DNA from: Chryseobacterium lactis
Lineage (GTDB): Bacteria > Bacteroidota > Bacteroidia > Flavobacteriales > Weeksellaceae
Length of the DNA: 64,000 bases
NCBI RefSeq assembly: GCF_003815875.1
Contig: NZ_CP033924.1
Coordinates: forward strand, 1 to 64,000
Direction: 5' to 3'
Below, in pieces: positions 1 to 8,955 of the stretch. The position numbers and the translations under genes were made by a program. The notes beneath the pieces are model-generated. The model saw nothing but the letters and a program-made list of their open reading frames with translations. It made no database searches and had not been told where the DNA came from. The first letter of the stretch is position 1; the number at the start of each line of letters is the position of its first letter.

Positions 1-265
1 TTGAAAAAAGAATATTAATAAAAAAATCGGTTCCCCAACTTTCAACTTCTTCAGTATTTGTATACTGCCATGCATATAATCCAGTATCAGAACCAACTTC
101 TAAATCTCTAAATCCAAACAATAATATAACTGCTCCGATATATAAAAAACCTAGTTTCACGAAATTAGATCGCAAATTGTTTTTATCAAGTATACAGGCA
201 AGTAAGAAAGCTATCAATGCACAGCTTCCATATAGAATGTAATATGTACTATTAAATTTATCCAT
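1..265 (-). CDS. EpsG-like polysaccharide polymerase, 5' part only
   Basis: An open frame starts at ATG 263-265 on the minus strand and runs off the left edge, giving the first 88 or so residues. The product starts MDKFNSTYYILYG, has a hydrophobic first helix, then a second helix followed by a motif FRDLEVGSDTGLY. An arginine-(x)n-VGxDTxxY loop after the second helix is typical of EpsG-family Wzy-like polymerases, which join repeat units at the periplasmic face of the inner membrane. It overlaps the 3' end of the upstream glycosyltransferase gene by 8 bases, so the two are probably translated together. The call rests on the N-terminus and on context (flippase, Wza and Wzc in the same locus). 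Confidence 0.65.
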   Translation of the reverse strand, partial: MDKFNSTYYILYGSCALIAFLLACILDKNNLRSNFVKLGFLYIGAVILLFGFRDLEVGSDTGLYAWQYTNTEEVESWGTDFFINILFS

Positions 266-1109
266 TCAAAGAAACTTTATTTAAAATTTCTTGATATTTC
301 CTGCATTCTGGTAATTCAAGCTGAGAATACCTTCTTTTCAGTAATAAGTTTTCCTGATTAAAAAATTCCAAAATAGAATACATATAAAATTTAAGATTTG
401 AAGCAAGCATTATCTTATTTTTAAAAATAAAATGATCAGGAAAATATTTTTGAGTAAAATTAAACAATCCCTTTCTCATTTTTTTATGCTTGATAGAAAT
501 CTTTGTACTTTCTTCTCTATAAAATAATAATGGTTCGTTGATATTAAAAAAATTATAATTCTCAGCTAGTCTATACCATAATTCCATGTCTTCCATTTGA
601 AAAAAGCCTTCTTGATAAGGATTATCCAATAGAACATGCCTTTTAATAGCAACAGAAGGATGGATTGGAGCCCGACCTTCTAAAATATCTTTTTTGTTCT
701 TAATAAGATAAGATTTTTTATATCCCAGTACTTCATTCTTATTATTTATACTGATTGCATCGGAATAAATAATATCGGCATTTCTATTTGTATTTAATAT
801 TTCAATTTGTTTTTCTAGTCTGTCTGGAAACATAATATCATCAGCATCCATTCTAATAAAAAAATCATTTTTAGATAATTTCACCAACTGGTTCAGTCTA
901 AATATGAGACCTTTATTTTCTTTATCATCAATAAATACTATTCTGTCATCATTAAACTTCTTTATTTCATCAGAGGTATTATCTGTGGAACCATCATTTA
1001 TGATAATCAACTCAAAATCTCTATAGCTTTGCGCCAATATAGATTGAATTGCATATTTTATATATTTTTCAGTATTATAAGCAGATATACCTATACTTAT
1101 CTGTGACAT
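258..1109 (-). CDS. glycosyltransferase family 2 (GT-A fold)
   Basis: A 283-residue enzyme with the classic GT2 start: an Asn-Thr-Glu-Lys-Tyr-Ile loop near residues 12-17, DGS at 39-41 and the metal-binding acidic motif MDADD at 87-91. A later ED pair (MEDMELWYRL) is where the catalytic base of inverting GT-A enzymes is usually found. It should transfer one sugar from a nucleotide donor to the lipid-linked repeat unit on the cytoplasmic side. The acceptor and sugar cannot be told from sequence. It lies 6 bases downstream of the GT4 gene and overlaps the polymerase gene. Base composition is clearly more AT-rich than genes beyond 4.1 kb. Confidence 0.9.
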   Translation of the reverse strand: MSQISIGISAYNTEKYIKYAIQSILAQSYRDFELIIINDGSTDNTSDEIKKFNDDRIVFIDDKENKGLIFRLNQLVKLSKNDFFIRMDADDIMFPDRLEKQIEILNTNRNADIIYSDAISINNKNEVLGYKKSYLIKNKKDILEGRAPIHPSVAIKRHVLLDNPYQEGFFQMEDMELWYRLAENYNFFNINEPLLFYREESTKISIKHKKMRKGLFNFTQKYFPDHFIFKNKIMLASNLKFYMYSILEFFNQENLLLKRRYSQLELPECRKYQEILNKVSLNG

Positions 1110-1115
1110 ATTATT

Positions 1116-2222
1116 CTAATTAAAATTTTTCAAGACATTATCATTTACTTTCATGAACTGTCCCCAGGAATATTGTTCCAGGGCAAGTTTTCTGCAATTT
1201 AGCTTTATTTCATCTAAATTATCATCCAGTAAATTTTCAACTGTATGAGCTATACTTTTTGGATCTGTAGTAGATATTCTTCCTACATTTTGACCACAAT
1301 AAGTATCTTCAATCATATATATTTCTTCATCATTATCAGCAAGCATTATAACAGGAACTCCACAACTAAAAGATTCTAAAGTGACCAAGCCCAGATTGGG
1401 ACCACTTACAGTTTGTAAATAAATATCAAATAAAGGAATAACTTCGTTCACGTTATCGATGAAAGGACGTAGAAAAACTTTATCTTTCAAATTATAACGG
1501 TTGATTAGCTCAACCAATCTATCATGTTCTTCTCCTTCTCCATAAATAACACCTATCACATTCTCATCCTTCAGAAACCTGAATGTTTCGATAAAGAGGT
1601 GTACTCTCTTTTGAGGATGGAGCCTGCAACATACACCTAGTATTTTTTTATCCTGTGGCAAATTGACATCTCTTCTCTTTAATTTTGTTTCTGGAGAAAA
1701 CTTTTGTGTATCTACTGGTAATCGGTTAGTAAGTACCTTTTCTTTGCTTACCTTATTTTTATTAATTAATTGCTGAGATAAATAATCGCTCAATCCAAAG
1801 AATTTATCTGTGCTTTTATTGGGTAATCCTGTTTTCCATAAAACCTTTTCATTTCTAACTGCATTTTCATACACATGCATGGTAATATAGATAATTTTAA
1901 TCTTTTTGTAAAATAATTTAATAAACCAAAATACCAACGCTGAAGGTGGCATAGAAGAGTAAACAACATCAATCTTATTAAGTTTAATATACTTATATAC
2001 TTTAAATGTTTGAGACAGCATAGATAAAAATCCCTTTGTCCCTTTATTTGTTGAAAATACCTCTTCAGATTTAATATCTGGAAACCTTTCTAATATTTTT
2101 GTATCATCCGAAAATATTAAGTATCCAGTATTATATGATTGTTTTAACTTTTCATATAGTTGAATGGAAAAACTTTCTGCCCCACCATAACATAAAGAAT
2201 TGGTACATATTAGGATATTCAT
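1116..2222 (-). CDS. glycosyltransferase family 4 (GT-B fold)
   Basis: A 368-residue GT-B enzyme. The N-terminal domain has the glycine-rich acceptor loop CYGGAESF (about residues 11-18). The C-terminal domain has the donor-site segments GVCCRLHPQKR (about 196-206), GEGEEHDRL, and the E-x7-E-like region around LVTLESFSCGVPVIM. It is predicted to be a retaining glycosyltransferase acting in repeat-unit assembly. It is preceded by the flippase gene with only two bases between them and followed at 6 bases by the GT2 gene, so they form one operon. The sugar specificity is unknown. Confidence 0.9.
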   Translation of the reverse strand: MNILICTNSLCYGGAESFSIQLYEKLKQSYNTGYLIFSDDTKILERFPDIKSEEVFSTNKGTKGFLSMLSQTFKVYKYIKLNKIDVVYSSMPPSALVFWFIKLFYKKIKIIYITMHVYENAVRNEKVLWKTGLPNKSTDKFFGLSDYLSQQLINKNKVSKEKVLTNRLPVDTQKFSPETKLKRRDVNLPQDKKILGVCCRLHPQKRVHLFIETFRFLKDENVIGVIYGEGEEHDRLVELINRYNLKDKVFLRPFIDNVNEVIPLFDIYLQTVSGPNLGLVTLESFSCGVPVIMLADNDEEIYMIEDTYCGQNVGRISTTDPKSIAHTVENLLDDNLDEIKLNCRKLALEQYSWGQFMKVNDNVLKNFN

Positions 2223-2224
2223 TG

Positions 2225-3463
2225 TTAAATTTTATTTAATTTTTTAGAATATAAGGCAATTGCGCCTATAAGAATTATATACCAACTGTATGTATATAAA
2301 ATCAATGAAAATATAGCTCCTTGTAATTGCATTAAGTATGAAAAGCTTATATAGACAACAAGGGCATATATAAATAATGAAATGGAAAAAATAAGTGCCA
2401 GTTTATTTTTATTTATTACTGTAAAATAATAATTTACCGGGACTTGTAAAAAAAGAGGAATAATAGAAATTAAGGCTAATTTAAGAAAGCCAATATAATG
2501 GATATCAAAATTTTTAAAGACAAGAGTAATATAATCACTCAAAATAAATGAAATACCATAAAATACTATTCCTACAAGAAGAAAAGCTATCGATTGTTTT
2601 TTTATCAAATTAAGATAGCCATGGTATGAGTTCTTGAATACAATTATCTGATTGTTGAGTATAAAACTACTCATAGCAGTAGCAAAAATTGAAAATATAC
2701 CGATGATACTAATTATGATACTAAAAATTCCATATTCATCAGCTGTACAATATTGTTTAATCACCAATACATTGATTCTGGTACTGAGAATATAGACAAA
2801 CGTACTTAATAAAAGAGGAAACATTCTATTGAAAAAACTTTTTAGATATGTACTTTTCCAATGTATATACCTGTTTATCTTTTTTTGAGAATAAACCATT
2901 GATAAATTCAGTAACAACCAAAATATACTGTTTGCTATAAATACATATCCAATAAGATATATAGAAGATAATCCTATTAATTTTGCAGTAATAAAAAGTA
3001 GTACGAGTAAACAAATATAATGACTGCTTTTTATGATGGAAAACCCTTTAAATTTATTCTTAGAAAGCAGATAATAATAATGTGTTTCACTTAATGAATC
3101 TATCAGCCTAGCCAAAATCATCAAAAATGAGAGGTAATCTATCAGTTTTATAGAATAAGATAGAATAAGAATTACAGCAATACCTAAAAATAATACTATT
3201 CTTGCAAAAAAAATGGTCAGAAAATATTTATCACTAATGGCATTAGAAAAAGCAAAATCTCTTCTTAATACAGTTAGTATCGCAACACCAAAAATAGCAG
3301 CAGCTGTCTGCCCTAAGGTGTTGGCATATGTAAATTCTCCAATATCAGCAAGACTTAAATTGTGAGATAAGAAAATAAGGATAATAAAAACAGAAAAACC
3401 CGCAATATATTCTGGTAAAGAAATATACATCAGGTTCAAAATAGATTTTAACTTTTGTACCAT
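2225..3463 (-). CDS. Wzx-type polysaccharide flippase
   Basis: A 412-residue, almost wholly hydrophobic protein with about 12 predicted membrane helices and short basic loops, as in the MATE/PST (Wzx, MviN-like) family. It would flip undecaprenyl-linked repeat units across the inner membrane for the polymerase at the left edge of the window. The ATG at 3463 follows the NeuD-like gene by 11 bases. The sequence is low in GC and codon use is strongly A/T-ending, as is common for the strain-variable core of a capsule locus. Confidence 0.85.
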   Translation of the reverse strand: MVQKLKSILNLMYISLPEYIAGFSVFIILIFLSHNLSLADIGEFTYANTLGQTAAAIFGVAILTVLRRDFAFSNAISDKYFLTIFFARIVLFLGIAVILILSYSIKLIDYLSFLMILARLIDSLSETHYYYLLSKNKFKGFSIIKSSHYICLLVLLFITAKLIGLSSIYLIGYVFIANSIFWLLLNLSMVYSQKKINRYIHWKSTYLKSFFNRMFPLLLSTFVYILSTRINVLVIKQYCTADEYGIFSIIISIIGIFSIFATAMSSFILNNQIIVFKNSYHGYLNLIKKQSIAFLLVGIVFYGISFILSDYITLVFKNFDIHYIGFLKLALISIIPLFLQVPVNYYFTVINKNKLALIFSISLFIYALVVYISFSYLMQLQGAIFSLILYTYSWYIILIGAIALYSKKLNKI

Positions 3464-3474
3464 TTTAAATGGAA

Positions 3475-4095
3475 TTATTTTGCAGGATTCCCCTTAACAA
3501 TAATACCGGATATTAAATTTTTAACAACATTACTTCCAGATCCCAGTAAAACCTGATCACCAATACTTACTCCATTCCTAATTGTAGAGCTTGCTCCTAA
3601 ATAACAGTTTTCACCTATAGTCACATCTCCACAAATTGTATTATTTGCAGCAACAAGGGTATAGTCTCCAATCTTAGAATCATGATGAATAACTGTATTG
3701 GGAAGAATACAAATATGACTACCTATTTCAGCATTGGCTGTAGCTACTACTCCAGCCATCATAAGAACATTAGTTCCAACCTTTACATTATTCCCGATAA
3801 TTGCCTTGGGATGTATAACAGTTGTAAATCTGTTAATCTCGATCTCAAGACCATCAATGATTTGCTTTCTTCTTTGGAAAGAAACGGGACTGCCATTGAC
3901 AGCAATAACTTTAGCATCAGGAAATTCCTGAAAAGCATCTCTGCCATAAATTGTAATGCCATATTGTTTTGTTCCGATAATTGATATATCATCGGAAATA
4001 AAACCTATACAACATTGATCAGCAGAAAGGCAATCTAATGCCTCAATGCCAGTCCCGCTATAAGGAAATATTAATATTTCTTCTTTAGTTTTCAA
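3475..4095 (-). CDS. NeuD/PglD-type sugar O/N-acetyltransferase
   Basis: A 206-residue protein with an N-terminal Rossmann-like PglD_N domain (about residues 1-85) and a C-terminal left-handed beta-helix made of hexapeptide repeats. The PglD catalytic histidine is probably in [13 protein letters not shown] (about residues 132-144). It would acetylate an amino group or hydroxyl of a UDP-sugar with acetyl-CoA. The only start near the N-terminus is a TTG at 4093-4095, since the next methionine is more than 100 residues in. This TTG lies inside the end of the epimerase gene (11-base overlap). It could complete a PglF-PglE-PglD bacillosamine-type route together with the genes at 14709 and 16768, or serve the adjacent aminotransferase at 5067. 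Confidence 0.8.
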   Translation of the reverse strand: MKTKEEILIFPYSGTGIEALDCLSADQCCIGFISDDISIIGTKQYGITIYGRDAFQEFPDAKVIAVNGSPVSFQRRKQIIDGLEIEINRFTTVIHPKAIIGNNVKVGTNVLMMAGVVATANAEIGSHICILPNTVIHHDSKIGDYTLVAANNTICGDVTIGENCYLGASSTIRNGVSIGDQVLLGSGSNVVKNLISGIIVKGNPAK

Positions 4096-5041
4096 TAGAC
4101 TTAAAGTATTCAGCTGTTCTTAAGATACCTTCTTCAAGATCCACTTTTGCTTCAAAACCTAAGATTTCTCTTGTTTTTGTTACACTTGGAATTCTCATCT
4201 CGATATCAGCACTTAAAGCTTCTTTAAAGATAATTTTACTGGTGCTCTTTAATACTCTGCAAACAGATTCAGCTAATCCAAGAGTAGTAATAACTGTTCT
4301 CTGGTTTCCTAAGTTGAAACTTTCTCCGATCGCTTTAGGATCTTCAATACATCTGATCAAGCAATCTACGAAATCATCAACGAAGCACCAAGCTCTGATC
4401 GCTGTACCATCCCCGTAGATATAGATATCTTCATTTTTAAGCGCTTTTTTGATGAAAATCTGTAAAGCACCTTCTCCTGTTTGTCCAGGACCATATACGT
4501 TAAAAGGTCTTACCGTAACTACCGGAAGTGCGTGTTGCTTGAAATATGCGTGAGCTAAATGCTCTCCTGCAAGCTTACTTACAGCATATACCCATCTAGC
4601 TTCTCCTACGCTTCCAGAAACTGCTGTATCTTCCTCTCTGCTTTTGAAAGCATGGCTACCAAAAATCTCAGAAGTACTGAAGTCAACAAATCTGTCTGTC
4701 ACTCCGTTTACTTTTGCAGCCTCAAGCGCGTTAGCAGTTCCGATCATGTTTACGCTCATTGTTCTTACAGGATCTTTAATCACAGTATCAATACCGGCAA
4801 TACCCGCAGCGTGAACAACAATATCCGCACCTTTCATGCTTTCTGTCAAAAATGGTAAATCAAGAACATCACCTTTGATAATCGAAAGGTTTGCATGATT
4901 TGCAACATTACTTGAGCTCAATGTATCTCTGTGAAAGTTATCATAAACAACAATTTTATTGTTTTCAATATAATGCTTAATTAGAGTATTAGCAATGAAT
5001 CCAGCTCCTCCGGTGATAAAAATCGTTTTGTTACTTATCAT
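4085..5041 (-). CDS. NAD-dependent nucleotide-sugar epimerase/dehydratase (extended SDR)
   Basis: A 318-residue extended short-chain dehydrogenase. It has the NAD-binding glycine motif GGAGFIA at about residues 11-17, the catalytic YxxxK as YAVSK near residue 152, and [10 protein letters not shown], the usual substrate loop. It probably epimerises or dehydrates a UDP- or dTDP-hexose. It lies between an aminotransferase and an acetyltransferase, so a 4-keto intermediate for amination is one possibility. A C4-epimerase role is equally possible. GC content and codon use are visibly higher here than in genes 1-3.4 kb, marking a composition boundary. Confidence 0.85.
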   Translation of the reverse strand: MISNKTIFITGGAGFIANTLIKHYIENNKIVVYDNFHRDTLSSSNVANHANLSIIKGDVLDLPFLTESMKGADIVVHAAGIAGIDTVIKDPVRTMSVNMIGTANALEAAKVNGVTDRFVDFSTSEIFGSHAFKSREEDTAVSGSVGEARWVYAVSKLAGEHLAHAYFKQHALPVVTVRPFNVYGPGQTGEGALQIFIKKALKNEDIYIYGDGTAIRAWCFVDDFVDCLIRCIEDPKAIGESFNLGNQRTVITTLGLAESVCRVLKSTSKIIFKEALSADIEMRIPSVTKTREILGFEAKVDLEEGILRTAEYFKSIEN

Positions 5042-5066
5042 TTGAAATAATTATTTTTTTGATTAG

Positions 5067-6173
5067 TTATATTGTATTTAATATTTGTGAGATCTTGTAT
5101 ACTGTATCTTCATTAAGTTTTTCATATAAAGGTACTGCTACACCCTTTGTATATGCCTTATAAGCATTAGGGAATTTTTCTTTGTAGTCTAAGCTATATT
5201 TTTCTTTGTAGTATTTCATAGCAGGAATACATTGGGCTCCATAATTTGCACCAATTTTATTATTCCTAAGAAACTCCAACACTTCACTTTGCTGTAAACT
5301 ATCGTCAATCAAAACATGAAAAGTCTGCCATGTATGATTTCTACCTTCAGGTACTACCGGCAAAGTAATTTTCGGATTTTTGATTTCCGATAAATACACA
5401 TCTGCCAACGCCTGTTTCAGTTTAAGGATATTATCAAGTCTTTGTATTTGGCTATGGGCCAAAGCAGCTTGAAAATCTGTCATTCTGTAGTTATATCCAG
5501 CCGCCACAAATTCCATTTTACCATCCTGCATCTCAATCCCATGATTTCTAAGGATTTTAATTTGTGCAGAATAATCAGAATTATTAGTCGTCAGAATACC
5601 TCCTTCACCACTAGTTATACTTTTACGCGGGTGTAATGAAAAGGAACCGAAGTCTCCGAATGTTCCGACTTTTTTATTATTCTGAGTAGCACCTAAAGCA
5701 CACGCTGCATCTTCAATTACATACAGTTTATGCTCTTTAGCAATACTCATTATACTCTCTATATCACAGGCTAAACCGAATTCATGAACCGGAATAATTG
5801 CCTTTGTATTTGGAGTAATGGCTTCTTTTATCTTATTGACATCAATATTAAATGTATTTTCATCAATGTCTACAAAAATACACTTTGCACCTACCAGTTC
5901 TACAACATTCGCAGTAGCTACATAACTGAACGCAGGTACAATAACCTCGTCTCCCGGACCAATGCCCAAAGTAACTAATGCCAAATGCAAGGTTGATGTA
6001 CCGTTACTTAAAGCTGAAGCATGTGCAGCTCCCAAATAATCAGAGAAAAAGTTTTCTAGTAAACCTACATTCTCTCCCTGCACCAGCATGCCTGATTTCA
6101 AAACATTCACCACATTGTTGATGTCTGTTTCATTAATATCAGGACTTGCCAATGGAACAAAATTAGACAGCAT
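5067..6173 (-). CDS. DegT/DnrJ/EryC1/StrS sugar aminotransferase
   Basis: A 368-residue PLP-dependent nucleotide-sugar aminotransferase. The expected family segments are present: SNGTSTLHLAL (phosphate-binding), GDEVIVPAFSYVATANV, VIEDAACALGA, and the PLP lysine in SLHPRKSITSGEGG (about residue 186). It is one of three members of the family in this locus and resembles the copy at 7787 in several segments. It would move an amino group from glutamate to a keto-sugar. It lies just downstream of the WbpB homologue (2 bases between them) and upstream of the epimerase, so its substrate may come from that epimerase. Confidence 0.88.
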   Translation of the reverse strand: MLSNFVPLASPDINETDINNVVNVLKSGMLVQGENVGLLENFFSDYLGAAHASALSNGTSTLHLALVTLGIGPGDEVIVPAFSYVATANVVELVGAKCIFVDIDENTFNIDVNKIKEAITPNTKAIIPVHEFGLACDIESIMSIAKEHKLYVIEDAACALGATQNNKKVGTFGDFGSFSLHPRKSITSGEGGILTTNNSDYSAQIKILRNHGIEMQDGKMEFVAAGYNYRMTDFQAALAHSQIQRLDNILKLKQALADVYLSEIKNPKITLPVVPEGRNHTWQTFHVLIDDSLQQSEVLEFLRNNKIGANYGAQCIPAMKYYKEKYSLDYKEKFPNAYKAYTKGVAVPLYEKLNEDTVYKISQILNTI

Positions 6174-6175
6174 AT

Positions 6176-7189
6176 TTAATTTTTTAATTGGTAAATTCTT
6201 TCAATAATATCTACTACCTTCAAACCTTCAAGAGCATTGGTAGTAATGGTATTTCTACCTTTCAATACATCCACAACATTATCAATAATATAGTGGTGAT
6301 TAGCCGCAGAACCTTTATAAGCACCATAGTCATTACCTGGGTTAGTAGGAGGTAATTCCGGCATGATATAATCTTTCACATTACAAACTTCCACTTTATC
6401 CATATATTGCCCTCCGATTTTCACAGCTCCATTTTCAGCAATAATTGTCATTGAACTTTCAAGATTTTGGTTCCAAACTGAAGTTGAATAGTTTAAAGCA
6501 CCCATTCCCCCGTTTACAAAATCAAAGCTTACAAAACCTGAATCTTCAAAGTCCGTAAGTTCTTCATGATTAAAGTCTGCAAACTTTGCCTGAATATTGG
6601 TAATATCACCGAATAACCAGTACATAATATCAATAAAATGGGAGAACTGCGTGAATAATGTTCCACCATCAAGTTCTAGTTTTCCATGCCATGATTCAGG
6701 TTTATAATATCTGTTATCACGATTCCAATAGCAATTAAGCTGCACCATATATATTTCGCCTAATCTTCCGCTCTCTACCATTTCTTTTACCCATGCAGAA
6801 GGTGGAGAATAACGGTTTTGCATCACGGCAAAAACCTGTTTGTGTTTGTGCAATGCCTGAAAAATCAGTTTTTCTGCATCTTGCTTGTTCAAAGCCATAG
6901 GCTTCTCTACTACAATATGCTTTCCGGCGTCAATTGCTTTATAGGATTGTTCGAAGTGAAATCCGTTTGGTGAAGCAATATTGATTACATCAACATCAAT
7001 TCCTGATTTTAAAAACTCATCTAATGATGTAAAAAAAGGAACGTCATAACTTTCTATTCCTAAAGCAGACTTATCTTTTACATCTACCAATGCCATCAGT
7101 TCACACTCTGCATTTCTTGAGATCATTTCGGCATGTCTCTTTCCGATATGCCCGCAGCCAACTACTGCAAATTTTATTTTTTCAGACAT
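6176..7189 (-). CDS. wbpB: Gfo/Idh/MocA sugar dehydrogenase, WbpB/WlbA-like
   Basis: The N-terminus carries the NAD-binding motif VVGCGHIGKRH; the family signature EKP (HIVVEKPMALN) lies near residue 97. The ATG at 7187-7189 is preferred over a TTG two codons upstream. Homologues oxidise the 3-hydroxyl of UDP-GlcNAcA to the 3-keto sugar, with the bound NADH reoxidised by 2-oxoglutarate. That reaction makes 2-hydroxyglutarate. The acetyltransferase and aminotransferase of the same pathway are directly upstream, which supports the assignment. The symbol is by analogy with the Pseudomonas O-antigen pathway and rests on context as much as on sequence. Confidence 0.8.
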   Translation of the reverse strand: MSEKIKFAVVGCGHIGKRHAEMISRNAECELMALVDVKDKSALGIESYDVPFFTSLDEFLKSGIDVDVINIASPNGFHFEQSYKAIDAGKHIVVEKPMALNKQDAEKLIFQALHKHKQVFAVMQNRYSPPSAWVKEMVESGRLGEIYMVQLNCYWNRDNRYYKPESWHGKLELDGGTLFTQFSHFIDIMYWLFGDITNIQAKFADFNHEELTDFEDSGFVSFDFVNGGMGALNYSTSVWNQNLESSMTIIAENGAVKIGGQYMDKVEVCNVKDYIMPELPPTNPGNDYGAYKGSAANHHYIIDNVVDVLKGRNTITTNALEGLKVVDIIERIYQLKN

Positions 7190-7199
7190 CTGCAATTTT

Positions 7200-7772
7200 T
7201 TAAATTTTCGAAACTTTATTATTTTCTAATTTGTATTGTTCTCCACTTTCTTCACATACAGCAATCCCGTCATCATTGAAATTAAGACGATGTCCAAATT
7301 CACTCATCCATCCCATTTGTCTTGCCGGGTTTCCTACCACTAAGGCATAATCAGGCACTTCTTTTGTAACAACTGCTCCGGCCCCAATGAAAGCAAATTT
7401 TCCAATGTCATGACCGCAAACTATGGTTGCATTGGCTCCAATAGATGCTCCTTTTCCAACATGAGTTTTTAAATATTCATTTTTTCTGTTGACAGCACTT
7501 CTGGGATTGATAACATTTGTAAATACCATAGAAGGCCCCAAGAAGACATCATCATCACATGTTACGCCTTCGTAAATAGAAACATTGTTTTGAACTTTCA
7601 CGTTCTTTCCTAAAACTACGTTAGGTGAAATCACTACATTCTGACCGATATTACATTTTTCTCCTAAAACACATTCCGGCATAATATGTGAAAAGTGCCA
7701 GATTTTAGTTCCGGTTCCTATAGTACAACCTTCGTCTATAACGGCTGTTTCGTGTGCAAAAAAATCCGACAT
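7200..7772 (-). CDS. wbpD: UDP-sugar 3-N-acetyltransferase, WbpD/WlbB-like
   Basis: A 190-residue left-handed beta-helix acetyltransferase. Hexapeptide repeats run from about residue 12 (CTIGTGTKIWHFSHI) to 150, and a short C-terminal tail follows. WbpD/WlbB enzymes acetylate the 3-amino group of UDP-GlcNAc(3NH2)A using acetyl-CoA. The segments WHFSHIMPEC near the N-terminus and GNPARQMGWMSEFG near the end are typical of that subgroup. It sits between the aminotransferase (upstream) and dehydrogenase (downstream) of the same route, with gaps of 10 to 14 bases. Confidence 0.85.
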   Translation of the reverse strand: MSDFFAHETAVIDEGCTIGTGTKIWHFSHIMPECVLGEKCNIGQNVVISPNVVLGKNVKVQNNVSIYEGVTCDDDVFLGPSMVFTNVINPRSAVNRKNEYLKTHVGKGASIGANATIVCGHDIGKFAFIGAGAVVTKEVPDYALVVGNPARQMGWMSEFGHRLNFNDDGIAVCEESGEQYKLENNKVSKI

Positions 7773-7786
7773 ATTTATATTGATTG

Positions 7787-8914
7787 TTATAAATTAAAAA
7801 AGTTTTTAATCTCAGAAATAACATAATCCGAAGATTCCTGATCAAATTCAGTGTGTAATGGAAGTGAAAGCACTTCTGAACAAAGCATTTCTGTCACCGG
7901 AAGGCTGAAACCTTCTGATACATATTGCTGGAAAGCTTCCTGCTTATATAACGGAAGAGGATAATAAATCATACTTGGAATATTCTTTTCAGCAAGATAT
8001 TGCTGCAATTGATCTCTTTTTCCATTTTTCACTCTTACTGTATATTGATGAAAAACATGAGTAGAATTTTTTACTCTTCCAGGAATCTGAAGTTCAGAAA
8101 TACCAACAAGATTTTCATCATAGTAAGTTGCCATTTTATTTCTGGCATCAGAGTATTCATCAAGTTTTTTCAACTTAACTTTGAGTACAGCAGCCTGAAT
8201 GGTATCTAATCTTGAATTACATCCCAAAACTTTATGATGATACTTTTTTTGCTGACCGTGATTTGCAATCATTCTTATCTTCACTGCAAGGTCATCATCG
8301 TTTGTCATCAACGCTCCGCCATCTCCATAGCATCCCAAATTTTTTGAAGGAAAGAAAGAGGTACAGCCTATATGTCCAATAGTTCCTGTTTTTTTCACAA
8401 TTCCATTTGAAAAGGTATAATAGGAACCAATAGCTTGGGCATTATCCTCAATAACAAAGAGATTATGCTTTTCTGCAAATGCAATAATCTTTTCCATATC
8501 AGCACTTTGTCCGTATAAATGAACGGGAACAATTGCTTTTGTATTTGGAGTTATATATTTTTCAAGATTAGTAAGCTCTATATCAAAGGTATTTTCATCA
8601 ACGTCTACCATGACCGGCTTTAAGCCTAAAAGTCCTATAACTTCTGCTGTGGCAACGTAAGTAAAAGCCGGACAAAGAACTTCATCCCCAGGTTTCAGAT
8701 CCAAAGCCATCATTGCAATCTGCAACGCATCTGTACCGTTTGCACATGGAATAACGTGCTTTACATCTAAATATTCTTCAAAATCCTGCTGAAATTCTTT
8801 TACCGCAGGACCATTAATAAATGCCGTATTATCAATACATTCCTGAATTCCGGCATCAATTTCGTTTTTTATTTTCTCATATTGACCTTTAAGATCAACC
8901 ATTTGAATTTTCAT
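7787..8914 (-). CDS. wbpE: UDP-3-keto-sugar aminotransferase, WbpE/WlbC-like
   Basis: A 375-residue DegT-family PLP enzyme. It starts MKIQMVDLKGQYEKIKNEID, as WbpE proteins do. The phosphate-binding CANGTDALQIAM, VIEDNAQAIGS, and the PLP lysine in SFFPSKNLGCYGDGG are all present. It would aminate C3 of the 3-keto sugar made by the WbpB homologue, using glutamate and releasing 2-oxoglutarate, which is the oxidant WbpB needs. It is followed at 14 bases by wbpD. The 2-hydroxyglutarate oxidase gene is immediately upstream (41 bases). Confidence 0.87.
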   Translation of the reverse strand: MKIQMVDLKGQYEKIKNEIDAGIQECIDNTAFINGPAVKEFQQDFEEYLDVKHVIPCANGTDALQIAMMALDLKPGDEVLCPAFTYVATAEVIGLLGLKPVMVDVDENTFDIELTNLEKYITPNTKAIVPVHLYGQSADMEKIIAFAEKHNLFVIEDNAQAIGSYYTFSNGIVKKTGTIGHIGCTSFFPSKNLGCYGDGGALMTNDDDLAVKIRMIANHGQQKKYHHKVLGCNSRLDTIQAAVLKVKLKKLDEYSDARNKMATYYDENLVGISELQIPGRVKNSTHVFHQYTVRVKNGKRDQLQQYLAEKNIPSMIYYPLPLYKQEAFQQYVSEGFSLPVTEMLCSEVLSLPLHTEFDQESSDYVISEIKNFFNL

Positions 8915-8955
8915 ATCTATATCTGTTTTTGGATAACACCCAGAAAGTGTTGTAC

